NCBI RefSeq assembly: GCF_002099195.1 | Contig: NZ_NBYX01000020.1 | Span: 62,001 to 126,000 of the forward strand | DNA from: Burkholderia puraquae | GTDB taxonomy: Bacteria; Pseudomonadota; Gammaproteobacteria; Burkholderiales; Burkholderiaceae | DNA length: 64,000 nt | Reading direction: 5' to 3' | In this document: positions 41,307-50,607 of the stretch, one piece after another | Layout: each line of letters begins with the position of its first letter | How positions within the stretch are numbered: the stretch's first letter is position 1 | The notes under the pieces: generated by a model | What the model was told of the DNA's origin: nothing | Database searches by the model: none | What the model saw: the letters and a program-made list of their open reading frames with translations, nothing else | Program-made: the position numbers and the translations under genes

Positions 41307-42599
41307 GTGGACCAAATTCCCTTATGGGCGCAAATCGGCGCCGTCTTCCTGCTTCTCCTCTGTTCCAGCTTCTTTTCCATTTCCGAGACCGCGATGATGG
41401 CGCTCAACCGCCATCGGCTGAAGCATCTCGCCAGCCAGGGCGCACTCGGCGCGAAAACCACACAAGGCCTGCTGACGCGCACTGACCTGCTGCTCAGCGT
41501 GATCCTGATCGGCAACAACCTGTTCAACACGATCATCCCGGTCCTGACGACGTCGCTCGCACTGCACACGTTCGGCCGCAACAACCTCGCGCTGTCGATC
41601 GCGACCGGTATCGTCGCGTTCCTGATCATCGTGTTCGCGGAAATCGCGCCGAAGATCGTCGGCGCGACCTTCCCCGAACGCATCGCACTGCCCGCGAGCC
41701 TCGTGATCGCGCCGCTGATGCGCGTGTTCAAGCCGGTCGTCTGGTTCGTCAACGCGCTCGCGAACGGCGTGCTGTGGGTGCTGCGCATCAACACCAAGAA
41801 GGGTCGCGACCAGCGGATGTCGGCCGACGAGCTGCGGGCCATCGTGCTCGAGTCGAGCAGCTTCATGCCGACCAAGCACCGCAGCATCCTGCTCAACCTG
41901 TTCGACCTCGAGAACATCACGGTCGACGACGTGATGGTGCCGCGCCGCCAGATCGAGTCGCTCAATTTCTACGCGCCGCTCGACGACGTCCTGCACCAGC
42001 TCGAAACCTGCTATCACAACCGGCTCGTCGTCTACGAAGGCGACATCGACAAGGTGCTCGGCGTGCTGCACGTCCGCAAGACGCTGACCGCGCTGCACAA
42101 CCAGGAGTTCGACCGCGAGACGCTGCGCACGCTGCTCGCCGAGCCGTACTACGTGCCGTCCGGCACGCCGGTAGTCCAGCAGCTCCAGTTTTTCCAGGAA
42201 ACGCGGCAGCGGACCGCGCTCGTCGTCAACGAGTACGGCGAGCTCGAAGGACTCGTCACGCCCGAAGACATCATCGAAGAGCTGATCGGCGAATTCACGA
42301 CGTCGATGCCGCGCAGCGAACGTGCAGGCGGCTGGGACGAGAACGGCGAATGCATCGTCTCGGCGAGCATGCCGCTGCGCGAACTGAATCGCTGGCTGCA
42401 TCTGAAACTGCCGACCGACGGGCCGAAGACGCTGAACGGACTGGTGCTCGAAATCCTCGAGGAAATTCCGGAAGACGACGTGTGCCTGAAAATCGGCGAC
42501 GTGATGCTCGAGGTGATGCGCAGCGACGACCAGGCCGTGCGCACCGTCAAGCTCTTCAAGCCGCGCGCGTCGCGCACTGCACGCGCCACTGCGCGCTAG
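41307..42599 (+). CDS. HlyC/CorC-family CBS-domain membrane protein, GTG start
   Basis: CNNM/CorC-type protein of 430 residues. The DUF21 membrane domain (about residues 5-190) has four hydrophobic helices and the motif FFSISETAMMALNRHRL. Two CBS domains follow (about 205-330, with VDDVMVPRRQIESL and ELEGLVTPEDIIEELIGE), then the C-terminal CorC/HlyC transporter-associated domain. Family members handle Mg2+/Co2+ efflux or related ion homeostasis. The start is GTG 41307, since the family N-terminus DQIPLWAQIGAVFLL begins there and no ATG fits. Confidence 0.92.
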   Translation: MDQIPLWAQIGAVFLLLLCSSFFSISETAMMALNRHRLKHLASQGALGAKTTQGLLTRTDLLLSVILIGNNLFNTIIPVLTTSLALHTFGRNNLALSIATGIVAFLIIVFAEIAPKIVGATFPERIALPASLVIAPLMRVFKPVVWFVNALANGVLWVLRINTKKGRDQRMSADELRAIVLESSSFMPTKHRSILLNLFDLENITVDDVMVPRRQIESLNFYAPLDDVLHQLETCYHNRLVVYEGDIDKVLGVLHVRKTLTALHNQEFDRETLRTLLAEPYYVPSGTPVVQQLQFFQETRQRTALVVNEYGELEGLVTPEDIIEELIGEFTTSMPRSERAGGWDENGECIVSASMPLRELNRWLHLKLPTDGPKTLNGLVLEILEEIPEDDVCLKIGDVMLEVMRSDDQAVRTVKLFKPRASRTARATAR

Positions 42600-42682
42600 C
42601 CGAACGGCTGACTGCCGGCGCCGCCTGCGATGCGCGACCATCTGCTGGTCACGGTCAACAGGCGGCCAGCGTGCCGGCTCAC

Positions 42683-43960
42683 ATGCATTTCCCTCCTCCC
42701 GGGGCGTCGCTACGCACACAGCCGCCGCCCGCCCGCTCCGATGCGTCGCCGGCCACCGCACCGCGTACGCTCGACGCGGCCCAGCTCGACGATGCGCCCG
42801 CCGTACGGCTGCTGACAGACACACTTCACGCAGCACGCGTGCGCGACGCGTCCGACATCCACGTCGAACCGTTCGAAGCCGGCTGGCGCATCCGCCTGCG
42901 CATCGACGGCGTGCTGCACGAACATGCACGGCCGCCCCTTCACCTGCGCGATGCGCTCGTCACGCGGATCAAGGTGCTCGCACGCATGGACATCGCCGAG
43001 CGGCGGCTCCCGCAGGACGGCAGGCTGCGCATCGCGATCGACGGCGGCACGCGCGGCGACTTCCGGGTCAGCTCGCTGCCTACGTTGTTCGGTGAAAAGC
43101 TCGTGCTGCGACGCCTCGAAACCCTTCCGCCCGACCTCACGCTCACCCGTCTCGGCTTCGACACGCAACAGGCGGCCGCGATGGAGGCCGCGATACGCGC
43201 ACCGCATGGCCTCGTGCTCGTCACGGGCCCGACCGGCAGCGGCAAGACGCTGTCGCTCTACTGCGCGCTGCAGATGCTCGATCGCGACGCGCACAACGTC
43301 TGCACGGTCGAGGATCCCGCCGAAATCCAGCTCGACGGCATCAGCCAGGTCGGCGTCGCCGAAAAGGCGGGGCTCACGTTCGCGACTGCACTGCGCGCGC
43401 TGCTGCGGCAGGATCCGGACATCATCATGGTCGGCGAGATTCGCGATGCGGAGACGGCCGACGTCGCGATCAAGGCCGCGCAGACCGGCCATCTCGTGCT
43501 GTCGACGCTGCACACGAACGACGCGCCGGCCGCCGTCGCGCGGCTGCTCGACATCGGCGTCGCACCGTACAACCTCGCGGCTGCGCTGCACCTCGTCACC
43601 GCGCAGCGCCTCGTCCGGCGGCTGTGCACCGCCTGCCGCGTGCATTCTGGCGCACCGGTGCCGGTACTGCGTGAAGCCGGCTGCGACCCGGCTGCCCTGG
43701 CAGCCGGATGGCGGCCGTTCGTCGCGCAGGGCTGTTCGGCTTGTCACGGCATCGGCTATCGCGGCCGTGTCGGCCTGCATCAGACGATGCCGGTATCGCC
43801 CGCGCTGGCAGAACGCATCGTCGCACGGGCGAGCGTCGGCGAACTCGCGCAATGTGCAGTAGCCGAAGGCGTGCGCAGTCTGCGCGACGCGGCGCTCGCG
43901 CGCGTCCACGACGGCACGACGAGTATCGCGGAAGCCCTCGCCGCGACACCTGCGGCATGA
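42683..43960 (+). CDS. GspE/PilB-type secretion ATPase lacking the MshEN domain
   Basis: Hexameric motor ATPase of type IV pilus or type II systems, 425 residues. The N2-like domain has DIHVEPFEAGWRIRLRIDG. Walker A GPTGSGKT is at residues 182-189; next are the Asp box VEDPAEIQ, Walker B DPDIIMVGEIRDAET and the His box GHLVLSTLHTNDAP. The C-terminal four-Cys zinc site is CTAC...CSAC. PilB and most GspE proteins are longer at the N-terminus; this protein begins only 40 or so residues before the N2 domain. ATG 42683 (GTG 42671 possible). The frame is open upstream only because it shadows the previous gene. ATGA overlap with the next gene. Confidence 0.9.
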   Translation: MHFPPPGASLRTQPPPARSDASPATAPRTLDAAQLDDAPAVRLLTDTLHAARVRDASDIHVEPFEAGWRIRLRIDGVLHEHARPPLHLRDALVTRIKVLARMDIAERRLPQDGRLRIAIDGGTRGDFRVSSLPTLFGEKLVLRRLETLPPDLTLTRLGFDTQQAAAMEAAIRAPHGLVLVTGPTGSGKTLSLYCALQMLDRDAHNVCTVEDPAEIQLDGISQVGVAEKAGLTFATALRALLRQDPDIIMVGEIRDAETADVAIKAAQTGHLVLSTLHTNDAPAAVARLLDIGVAPYNLAAALHLVTAQRLVRRLCTACRVHSGAPVPVLREAGCDPAALAAGWRPFVAQGCSACHGIGYRGRVGLHQTMPVSPALAERIVARASVGELAQCAVAEGVRSLRDAALARVHDGTTSIAEALAATPAA

Positions 43961-45168
43961 GCATACGCACACCACCGCGCGAAACCCGCTTCGCGTGGCG
44001 CGGCCGCCGTCGCGACGGCACGCCGCGCCACGGGATCGTCATCGCGTTCGACGCCGAAGCGGCACGCGCCGTGCTCGCACGCGACGGCATCGCGGTGCTG
44101 TCGCTCGATGTCCGCGGGCCAGCCCGGCCGCCATCGGCCGGCGCACGGGACGTCACGCGCTTCACGCGCCAACTGGCGAGCCTGCTGCAGGCCGGGTTAC
44201 CGCTCGCGCCGTCACTCGAGATGCTCGCGCGTACGCGGCCGCGCGACGGCCTGCCGCGCATCGCCGCGGGTCTCGCCCGTGAGATCGTCGGCGGCCGGCG
44301 CTTCGCCGATGCACTTGCACGCTATCCATCGCAGTTCGGCACGCTGTATCGCCAGCTGATCGAGGTAGGCGAAGCGTCCGGCTCGCTCGACATCGTACTG
44401 ACACGGCTCGCGGAACACCGCGAGCGCGCCGACGCGCAGTGGCGCAAGCTGCGGGCCGCGCTCGCCTACCCCGCGGCCGTCATCCTGTTCGGGCTCGCGA
44501 TCTCGGCCGCGTTGATGGTGTGGGTCGTGCCGACGTTCCGGCAGATCTTCGACGGTTTCGGCGCCGCACTGCCGGCGCCGACCCGCGCGCTGCTCGCGCT
44601 GTCCTCCGCTCTGTCGGCGTGGGGCGGCGTGCTCGTTGCCGGTACGGCGGCGGCCGGCCTCACCGCACATCACGCGCTGCGGCGGTCGGCACAGCTGCGC
44701 CACGCTGTCGCGCAGCGCCTGCTGCACGCCCCGCTCATGGGTAGCGCGCTGGGTCGTTTCGCAGCCGCACGCTGGTGCCGTTCGCTTGCGACGCTGCTCG
44801 GTGCTGGCGTGCCGCTCGCCGACGCATTCGCCACGCTCGAGCGCACGGCCGGCCATCCGGTGTTCGCGCGCGCCACTGCGCACATCGCGGCCCGCGTGCT
44901 GCGCGGCGCGCGTCTCGCGGACGCGATGCAGTCGGCCGGCTGCTTTCCGGACGACGTCGTGCAGCCGATCGCCGTCGCCGAGGAGACCGGCGCGCTCGAC
45001 ACGATGCTCGCCGACATCGCCGCGTTGTGCGAACGCCAGCTCGATGCACGTCTCGATGCAATCGCCGCGCTCGGCGAACCACTGATCGTGATCGTACTGG
45101 GCGCACTTGTCGGCGGCCTCGTGATCGCGATGTACCTGCCCATCCTTCAGCTCGGCAACGTGGTGTAG
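43957..45168 (+). CDS. GspF/PilC-type inner-membrane platform protein
   Basis: Polytopic inner-membrane protein of 403 residues with two GspF domains, the platform that couples the ATPase to pilin assembly. FTRQLASLLQAGLPLAPSLEML and LYRQLIEVGEASGSLDIVLTRLAEHRER mark the first domain, RWCRSLATLLGAGVPLADAFATLER and PIAVAEETGALDTMLADIAALCERQLD the second. Membrane segments lie near residues 170-200, 205-240 and at the C-terminus (VIVLGALVGGLVIAMYLPI). Its ATG overlaps the ATPase stop. Confidence 0.93.
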   Translation: MSIRTPPRETRFAWRGRRRDGTPRHGIVIAFDAEAARAVLARDGIAVLSLDVRGPARPPSAGARDVTRFTRQLASLLQAGLPLAPSLEMLARTRPRDGLPRIAAGLAREIVGGRRFADALARYPSQFGTLYRQLIEVGEASGSLDIVLTRLAEHRERADAQWRKLRAALAYPAAVILFGLAISAALMVWVVPTFRQIFDGFGAALPAPTRALLALSSALSAWGGVLVAGTAAAGLTAHHALRRSAQLRHAVAQRLLHAPLMGSALGRFAAARWCRSLATLLGAGVPLADAFATLERTAGHPVFARATAHIAARVLRGARLADAMQSAGCFPDDVVQPIAVAEETGALDTMLADIAALCERQLDARLDAIAALGEPLIVIVLGALVGGLVIAMYLPILQLGNVV

Positions 45169-45213
45169 CATCGCAACCGACTCTGTCGCCTTTTAGTCCG
45201 AACCTTGAGCCTC

Positions 45214-46125
45214 ATGACGCCAGCGCCCCTTTACGCCGTTACCGATTCGTCCGAGAGCACGCTGCTCGCGCTGGCGATGCTGCCGCCCGCGCTACAGTAC
45301 GCGTTCGCGGTCGTTATCGGCCTTTGCGTCGGCAGCTTCCTGAACGTGGTCGTGCACCGGCTGCCCGTGATGATGCAGCGCGCGTGGCAGGCCGAGATCG
45401 ATGAAGCGACCGACAACGCAAGCGCCCCGCCGGACGACGGCTACCCGCCGCGCTACGATCTATGGCGCCCGCGCAGCGCGTGCCCGCATTGCGGCCACGT
45501 GCTGCGCGCATGGGAAAACATCCCGCTCGTCAGCTACCTGATACTGCGCGGGCGCTGCCGCAGCTGCGGCCACGCGATCGGCATCCGTTATCCGCTCGTC
45601 GAGCTCGCGTGCGCGCTGCTCGCCGCCGGCTCGCTCGCGGCATTCGGCCCGACCGTCGCCGCGCTGGCGGCGTTCGCGCTGTGCGCCGCTCTGCTCGCGA
45701 TGAGCGCGATCGATATCCGGACGGGCTACCTGCCCGACTCGATGACGCTGCCGCTCCTCTGGGCCGGGCTCGTGCTGAATCTCGGCGGCACGTTCGCGTC
45801 GCTGCGCGCGGCCGTGATCGGGGCCATGGCCGGCTACCTGTTCCTGTGGACAATCTACTGGCTGTTCAAATGGCTGCGCGGCATCGAGGGCATCGGTTTC
45901 GGCGACCTGAAGCTGCTCGCCGCGCTCGGCGCATGGATGGGCTGGGCCGCACTGCCGCAGGTCGTGCTGTTCGCCGCGGTGACGGGCGCGATCGTCGGGC
46001 TCATTGCGACCTGGCGCGGCCGCATGCGCTTCGAGGAGCCGATTCCGTTCGGCCCGTTCCTCGCGGCCGGCGGCGTCGCGACGCTGTTTTTCGGCACCCC
46101 TTTCTATTCGGCGCTCGGAGGCTGA
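45214..46125 (+). CDS. Prepilin peptidase / N-methyltransferase
   Basis: Inner-membrane aspartyl protease (family A24) that trims and methylates type IV prepilins; 303 residues. The cytoplasmic domain has the zinc tetracysteine CPHC...CRSC (about residues 90-120). The catalytic aspartates are in SAIDIRTGYLPD and GIGFGDLK. Several membrane segments follow. ATG 45214 was chosen; a TTG 9 bases upstream is possible. It completes a PilB-PilC-PilD set with no pilin gene in this window. PilD and GspO names are both used for such genes. Confidence 0.93.
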   Translation: MTPAPLYAVTDSSESTLLALAMLPPALQYAFAVVIGLCVGSFLNVVVHRLPVMMQRAWQAEIDEATDNASAPPDDGYPPRYDLWRPRSACPHCGHVLRAWENIPLVSYLILRGRCRSCGHAIGIRYPLVELACALLAAGSLAAFGPTVAALAAFALCAALLAMSAIDIRTGYLPDSMTLPLLWAGLVLNLGGTFASLRAAVIGAMAGYLFLWTIYWLFKWLRGIEGIGFGDLKLLAALGAWMGWAALPQVVLFAAVTGAIVGLIATWRGRMRFEEPIPFGPFLAAGGVATLFFGTPFYSALGG

Positions 46126-46126
46126 C

Positions 46127-46735
46127 ATGTTCGCAATAGGACTCACCGGCGGCATCGGCAGCGGCAAGACGACCGTCGCCGACCTGTTCGCCGCCCGAGG
46201 CGCGTCGCTGGTCGATACCGATCTGATCGCCCATCGCATCACTGCGCCGGGCGGCCTCGCGATGCCCGCGATCGAACAGGCATTCGGCCGCGGCTTCGTT
46301 GCCGCCGACGGCTCGCTCGACCGCGCGAAGATGCGCGCACTGATCTTCAGCGACGACGCCGCGCGCCGGCGCCTCGAAGCAATCACGCACCCGCTGATCC
46401 GCGCCGAGACCGATCGCGAAGCGCACGAAGCACAAGGCCCGTACGTGATGTTCGTCGTGCCGCTGCTCGTCGAGTCAGGCAACTGGAAGGCGCGCAGCGA
46501 TCGCGTGCTCGTCGTCGATTGCCCGGTCGAAACGCAGATCGCACGCGTGATGCGGCGCAACGGCTTCACGCGCGAGCAGGTCGAAGCGATCATCGCGCGG
46601 CAAGCGACGCGCGAAGCCCGTCTCGCGGCGGCCGACGACGTGATCGTCAACGACGCGCTAACGCCCGACGCGCTCGCCGCGCAGGTCGATGCACTGCACC
46701 AACGCTATCTAGGGTTTGCGGCCGCTGCACGCTGA
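46127..46735 (+). CDS. coaE: Dephospho-CoA kinase
   Basis: Final step of coenzyme A synthesis, phosphorylating dephospho-CoA. It has 202 residues, with the P-loop GGIGSGKTT at residues 8-16, DTDLIAHRITAPGG, the CoA-domain region ITHPLIRAE and LVDCPVETQIARVMRRNGFTREQVEAII. It begins 1 base after the prepilin peptidase stop, the usual pilD-coaE-zapD order. Confidence 0.96.
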   Translation: MFAIGLTGGIGSGKTTVADLFAARGASLVDTDLIAHRITAPGGLAMPAIEQAFGRGFVAADGSLDRAKMRALIFSDDAARRRLEAITHPLIRAETDREAHEAQGPYVMFVVPLLVESGNWKARSDRVLVVDCPVETQIARVMRRNGFTREQVEAIIARQATREARLAAADDVIVNDALTPDALAAQVDALHQRYLGFAAAAR

Positions 46736-46844
46736 GCGTCGCACGCGATCGTGATGGTGTACGAAATTGGCGCGTTGCTAGGGTAGAGAGTGAGCATTAG
46801 AATGTCCTGCATTGTTTCAACTCCTACCCAAGAGGCGAGCGCGC

Positions 46845-47600
46845 TTGATTCTTTACGAGTATCCGTTCAACGAGCGAATTCGCACGCTGCTGCGCCTCGA
46901 AGATCTCTTCGAGCGCTTTGCGTTCTTTTTGGCTCAGGAGGACCCGCGTGAACACCACGTCGCGCTGACGACGCTGTTCGAAATCGCCGAGGTAACGGGC
47001 CGCGCGGACCTGAAATCGGATCTGATGAAGGAGCTCGAACGTCAACGCCAGACGCTCGCCCCCTTTCGCGGCAATCCGGGCATCGAGCAGAACGCGCTCG
47101 AAGCCGTGCTCGGAGAAATCGAGCAGACGCTCGCGAATCTCGCGCAGATGCAGGGCAAGACCGGGCAGCACCTCGTCGACAACGAGTGGCTCGCCAGCAT
47201 CCGCAGCCGTGCGGTGATTCCCGGCGGCACGTGCAAGTTCGACCTGCCGTCGTACTACGCGTGGCAGCAGTGGCCCGCCGAGCAGCGGCGTCAGGACATC
47301 GCGAAGTGGATCTTGCCGATGCTGCCGCTGCGCGACGCTGCGACGATCGTGCTGCGGCTCGCGCGCGAATCGGGCCAGGCGTCGAAGGTCATGGCGATGC
47401 AGGGCAGCTACCAGCAGATGCTGTCCGGCCGCACCTACCAGTTGATGCAGGTGCGCGTGCCGCCTGAGTTGCGCGTCATTCCCGAAGCGAGCGCCAACAA
47501 ATACATGCTGTGGGTACGGTTCACCATGCAGGACGGCGATGTGCGGCCGCGCGCGGTGGACATCGACGTGCCGTTCCATCTGACACTGTGCAATCTGTAA
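46845..47600 (+). CDS. zapD: Cell division protein ZapD, TTG start
   Basis: Z-ring-associated protein that bundles FtsZ filaments; FtsZ itself is encoded at the other end of this window. It has 251 residues. The conserved ILYEYPFNERIRTLLRLEDLFER begins right at TTG 46845, which has AGAGGCG about 8 bases upstream; an earlier TTG at 46812 would add 11 residues not expected in the family. Conserved features include YAWQQWPAEQRRQDI and the C-terminal DIDVPFHLTLCNL. Confidence 0.92.
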   Translation: MILYEYPFNERIRTLLRLEDLFERFAFFLAQEDPREHHVALTTLFEIAEVTGRADLKSDLMKELERQRQTLAPFRGNPGIEQNALEAVLGEIEQTLANLAQMQGKTGQHLVDNEWLASIRSRAVIPGGTCKFDLPSYYAWQQWPAEQRRQDIAKWILPMLPLRDAATIVLRLARESGQASKVMAMQGSYQQMLSGRTYQLMQVRVPPELRVIPEASANKYMLWVRFTMQDGDVRPRAVDIDVPFHLTLCNL

Positions 47601-47625
47601 CGGCCGCGTGCCGGATCGCTTTCGT

Positions 47626-47826
47626 ATGACTACCGTTGTGAAATGCCCGTCGTGCGGCGCCGAAGTGCGCTGGACACCCGAAAATCAGTTCCGTCCGTTC
47701 TGCTCGGCCCGCTGCAAGCAGCTCGACCTCGGCGCATGGGCCGCGGAAAAGTACCGGATCGGTGGATCTTCCGACGAGGGCCCCTCGTCGGAAGAAGACG
47801 GCACGGACGACCGCCGCGACAGCTGA
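47626..47826 (+). CDS. yacG: DNA gyrase inhibitor YacG, zinc-binding
   Basis: Small zinc protein of 66 residues that binds GyrB and inhibits gyrase in E. coli. The four zinc ligands are Cys7, Cys10, Cys26 and Cys30 (KCPSC...FCSARC), followed by LGAWAAEKYRI. The C-terminal tail is Ser/Glu/Asp-rich, and its DNA forms a 27-base near-perfect palindrome (47768-47794). It follows zapD by 25 bases. Confidence 0.93.
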   Translation: MTTVVKCPSCGAEVRWTPENQFRPFCSARCKQLDLGAWAAEKYRIGGSSDEGPSSEEDGTDDRRDS

Positions 47827-47892
47827 GCCGCGAGCGGCGCCGGCGCCACCTGCCGGTGATATGGCCCGCCTTTCCGGCAGGCCATCGCGGCG

Positions 47893-48336
47893 TCAGTGCG
47901 ACGCCGCTTCCTTCTCGAGCAGTTCGAGCACCGGCAGCGCGGCCGGCAGCAGCGGCGCGACGTCGACCGGCAGGTGCTGCCACACGAACGCCTGCCCTTC
48001 CTTGCTGTGCGGCTCGCCCGTCCAGCCCGTCACCTTGCAGAAATACAGCCGCACGTAGGCATGCGGATAATCGTGCTCGAGCGTATGCCAGCGGTGGCTG
48101 GCCGTGACTTCGATGCCGAGTTCCTCATGCAATTCGCGCGCAAGCGCGTCCTCGACGCTTTCGCCGGCCTCCAGCTTGCCGCCCGGAAACTCCCAGTAGC
48201 CTTCATACGGCTTGCCTTGCAGCCGCTGCGCGAGCAGGTAGCTGCCGTCCGGCTGCACCATCACGCCGACCGCGACTTCCGTCACCTTGCGGCCATCGGG
48301 CGCGCGCACGGTGCCTTGTGCGTGATCCGTGCTCAT
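47893..48336 (-). CDS. MutT-type Nudix hydrolase (8-oxo-dGTP diphosphatase-like)
   Basis: Nudix hydrolase of 147 residues. The box GGKLEAGESVEDALARELHEELGI is at residues 52-75, and EFPGGKLE plus QRLQGKPYEGYWEFPGG fit the MutT subgroup that removes oxidised dGTP. Substrate is inferred from the subgroup. Its ATG overlaps the stop of the DUF815 ATPase gene (ATGA at 48333-48336). It is convergent with yacG. Confidence 0.9.
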   Translation of the reverse strand: MSTDHAQGTVRAPDGRKVTEVAVGVMVQPDGSYLLAQRLQGKPYEGYWEFPGGKLEAGESVEDALARELHEELGIEVTASHRWHTLEHDYPHAYVRLYFCKVTGWTGEPHSKEGQAFVWQHLPVDVAPLLPAALPVLELLEKEAASH

Positions 48337-49202
48337 GCTTGCTCCTTGCGGCCCGACCAGTCACGTGCAAACTGCCATGCGACGCGCCCCGACCGCGAAC
48401 CGCGCTCGAGCGCCCATACGAGCGCGTCGCCGCGTGCGGACTCGATCTCCGTGTCCGGGCAGCCGAAATGACGCAGCCAGTGCGCGACGATGTCGAGGTA
48501 GTCGTCCTGCTTGAACGGATAGAAGCTGACCCACAGGCCGAAGCGCTCCGACAGCGAGATCTTCTCCTCGACGACTTCGCCGGGGTGAATCTCGCCATCC
48601 GGGAGATGCTTGTACGACGCGTTGTCGCTCATGTACTCGGGCAGCAGATGGCGGCGGTTCGACGTCGCGTAGATCAGCACGTTGTCCGACTGCGCGGCGA
48701 TCGAGCCGTCGAGCGCGACCTTCAGCGCCTTGTAGCCCGACTCGCCTTCCTCGAACGACAGGTCGTCGCAGAACACGATGAAGCGCTCGGGACGTTGCGA
48801 GATCAAATCGACGATATCGCCGAGATCGTGCAGGTCATCCTTGTCGACTTCGATCAAGCGCAGCCCGTCCTTCGCATACGCATTCAGGCACGCCTTGATC
48901 AGCGACGACTTGCCGGTACCGCGCGCGCCGGTCAGCAGCACATTGTTGGCCGGCTTCTGCTGCACGAACTGCCGCGTGTTCTGTTCGATCAGCCCTTTCT
49001 GGCGATCGATGTTGTGCAGGTCGTCGAGTGTGATCGACGACACGGCCGGCACCGGCTGCAGATAGCCGCGCCCCTGGCGCTTGCGCCAGCGGAACGCGTG
49101 GGCCGCATTCCAGTCGACCGCCGCCGGCGCGGGCGGCAGCATCCCCTCGAGACGGCCGAGCAGCGCTTCCGCGCGCGTCAGAAACTGTTCAAGCTTGTCC
49201 AT
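48333..49202 (-). CDS. DUF815-family ATP-binding protein
   Basis: AAA-like ATPase of 289 residues. The P-loop GARGTGKSS is at residues 92-100, the Walker B-like FIVFCDDLSFEEGE is at about 140-153, and the sensor-like ATSNRRHLLPEYM follows. This is the DUF815 family, whose function is not established. It is coupled to the MutT gene by an ATGA overlap, and argJ ends 19 bases upstream; this argJ-DUF815-mutT order is conserved in related genomes as far as I know. Confidence 0.9.
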   Translation of the reverse strand: MDKLEQFLTRAEALLGRLEGMLPPAPAAVDWNAAHAFRWRKRQGRGYLQPVPAVSSITLDDLHNIDRQKGLIEQNTRQFVQQKPANNVLLTGARGTGKSSLIKACLNAYAKDGLRLIEVDKDDLHDLGDIVDLISQRPERFIVFCDDLSFEEGESGYKALKVALDGSIAAQSDNVLIYATSNRRHLLPEYMSDNASYKHLPDGEIHPGEVVEEKISLSERFGLWVSFYPFKQDDYLDIVAHWLRHFGCPDTEIESARGDALVWALERGSRSGRVAWQFARDWSGRKEQA

Positions 49203-49221
49203 GTCGTTCGAACGCCCCCGA

Positions 49222-50463
49222 TCAGGAGCGGTAATCCGCGTTGATGCTCACGTAGTCGTGCGACAGGTCGCACGTCCAGATCGTGGCCTGCGCGTCGCCG
49301 CGGCCGAGCAGCACGCGGATCGTGATTTCGCTCTGCTTCATCACGCGCTGGCCGTCCTCTTCCTGGTAGTCCGGGTTGCGACCACCCGCCTTCGCGACGA
49401 GCACGTCGTCGAGATAGAGGTCGATCTTGCCGACGTCGAGATCTGCGACGCCCGCATAGCCGATCGCCGCGAGAATCCGGCCGAGGTTGGGGTCGGACGC
49501 GTAGAAGGCCGTCTTCACGAGCGGCGAATGGCCGATCGCGTAAGCGATCTGGCGGCATTCGGCGACATTCTTGCCGCCTTCGACCTGCACCGTCATGAAT
49601 TTCGTCGCGCCTTCGCCATCGCGCACGATCAGTTGCGACAGCACCTGCGCGACTTCCGTCACCGCATCGCGCAGCGCCGCATAGGCCGGCGAGCCGGTCG
49701 ACGTGATCGCCGGCAGCGTGCTCTTGCCCGACGCGATCAGGATGAACGAGTCGTTCGTCGACGTGTCACCGTCGATCGTGATGCAGTTGAACGAGCGGTC
49801 GGCCACTTCCTTCACGAGCGTGTCGAGCACCGGCTGCGCGACGTTCGCATCGAACGCGAGGAAGCCAAGCATCGTCGCCATGTTCGGCTTGATCATGCCC
49901 GCACCCTTGCTGATGCCCGTCAGCGTGACCGTGTGACCGTCGATCGACACCTGGCGCGACGTGGCCTTCGGCAGCGTGTCGGTCGTCATGATCGCCTGCG
50001 CGGCGTCGAACCAGTTCGCGGCCTTGCGGTTCGCGAGCGCGGCCGGCAGCCCGGCCTTCAGGCGATCGATCGGCAGCGGCTCGAGGATCACGCCGGTCGA
50101 GAACGGCAGCACCTGCGCCGGCTCGAGGCCCGCGAGGCGTGCAAGTTCCGTACAGGTTTCGCGTGCGTTCACGAGGCCGGGCTCGCCGGTGCCCGCGTTC
50201 GCATTGCCCGTATTCACGACGAGCGCGCGAATGCCCGCGCCGCCCGCGCGCACCTTCGCCAGGTGCTCGCGGCAGACGGTGACGGGCGCCGCGCAGAAGC
50301 GGTTTTCGGTGAACACGCCCGCGACCGTCGCGCCTTCGTCGACGGAGATGACCAGCACGTCCTTGCGATTCGGCTTGCGGATATTCGCTTCCGCCCAGCC
50401 GAGCGTGACGCCGGCGACAGGATGCAGTTGGGCGGGATCGATCGACGGAAAATTGACAGCCAT
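49222..50463 (-). CDS. argJ: Bifunctional ornithine acetyltransferase / N-acetylglutamate synthase
   Basis: Arginine synthesis enzyme that recycles the acetyl group from N-acetylornithine to glutamate. It has 413 residues. It is made as a precursor that cleaves itself before the Thr in KPNMATMLGF (Thr197), giving two chains; TGISKGAGMIK just before is typical. Also seen are LVVNTGNANAGTG and ITIDGDTSTNDSF. ATG 50463 starts the family-conserved MAVNFPSIDP; the frame runs open further upstream. Confidence 0.97.
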   Translation of the reverse strand: MAVNFPSIDPAQLHPVAGVTLGWAEANIRKPNRKDVLVISVDEGATVAGVFTENRFCAAPVTVCREHLAKVRAGGAGIRALVVNTGNANAGTGEPGLVNARETCTELARLAGLEPAQVLPFSTGVILEPLPIDRLKAGLPAALANRKAANWFDAAQAIMTTDTLPKATSRQVSIDGHTVTLTGISKGAGMIKPNMATMLGFLAFDANVAQPVLDTLVKEVADRSFNCITIDGDTSTNDSFILIASGKSTLPAITSTGSPAYAALRDAVTEVAQVLSQLIVRDGEGATKFMTVQVEGGKNVAECRQIAYAIGHSPLVKTAFYASDPNLGRILAAIGYAGVADLDVGKIDLYLDDVLVAKAGGRNPDYQEEDGQRVMKQSEITIRVLLGRGDAQATIWTCDLSHDYVSINADYRS

Positions 50464-50483
50464 GGGGCACACCTGCCGGATGG

Positions 50484-50506
50484 AAAATGCCGGCATGCGC
50501 CGGCAT
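50484..50506 (-). terminator. Weak terminator-like palindrome after secA
   Basis: ATGCCGGC-ATGC-GCCGGCAT (50487-50506) forms an 8-bp stem; on the minus strand only a few T follow. It sits between secA and argJ. Confidence 0.45.
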
Positions 50507-50607
50507 CGATTGGAAGAACCGGCAGCCGCATGCGCGGGCCGCCGCAACTCACATTACTCACTCGAAGCTGCGAACGAAGCGGCGCGCGTGCCGCGCGCCG
50601 CCGTCGA

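Noticed and set aside
41774..42682. 300-codon N-terminal extension of the GspE-like ATPase
   Set aside because: It overlaps the CorC-type gene out of frame and is Arg/Ala-rich; the real protein starts near 42683.
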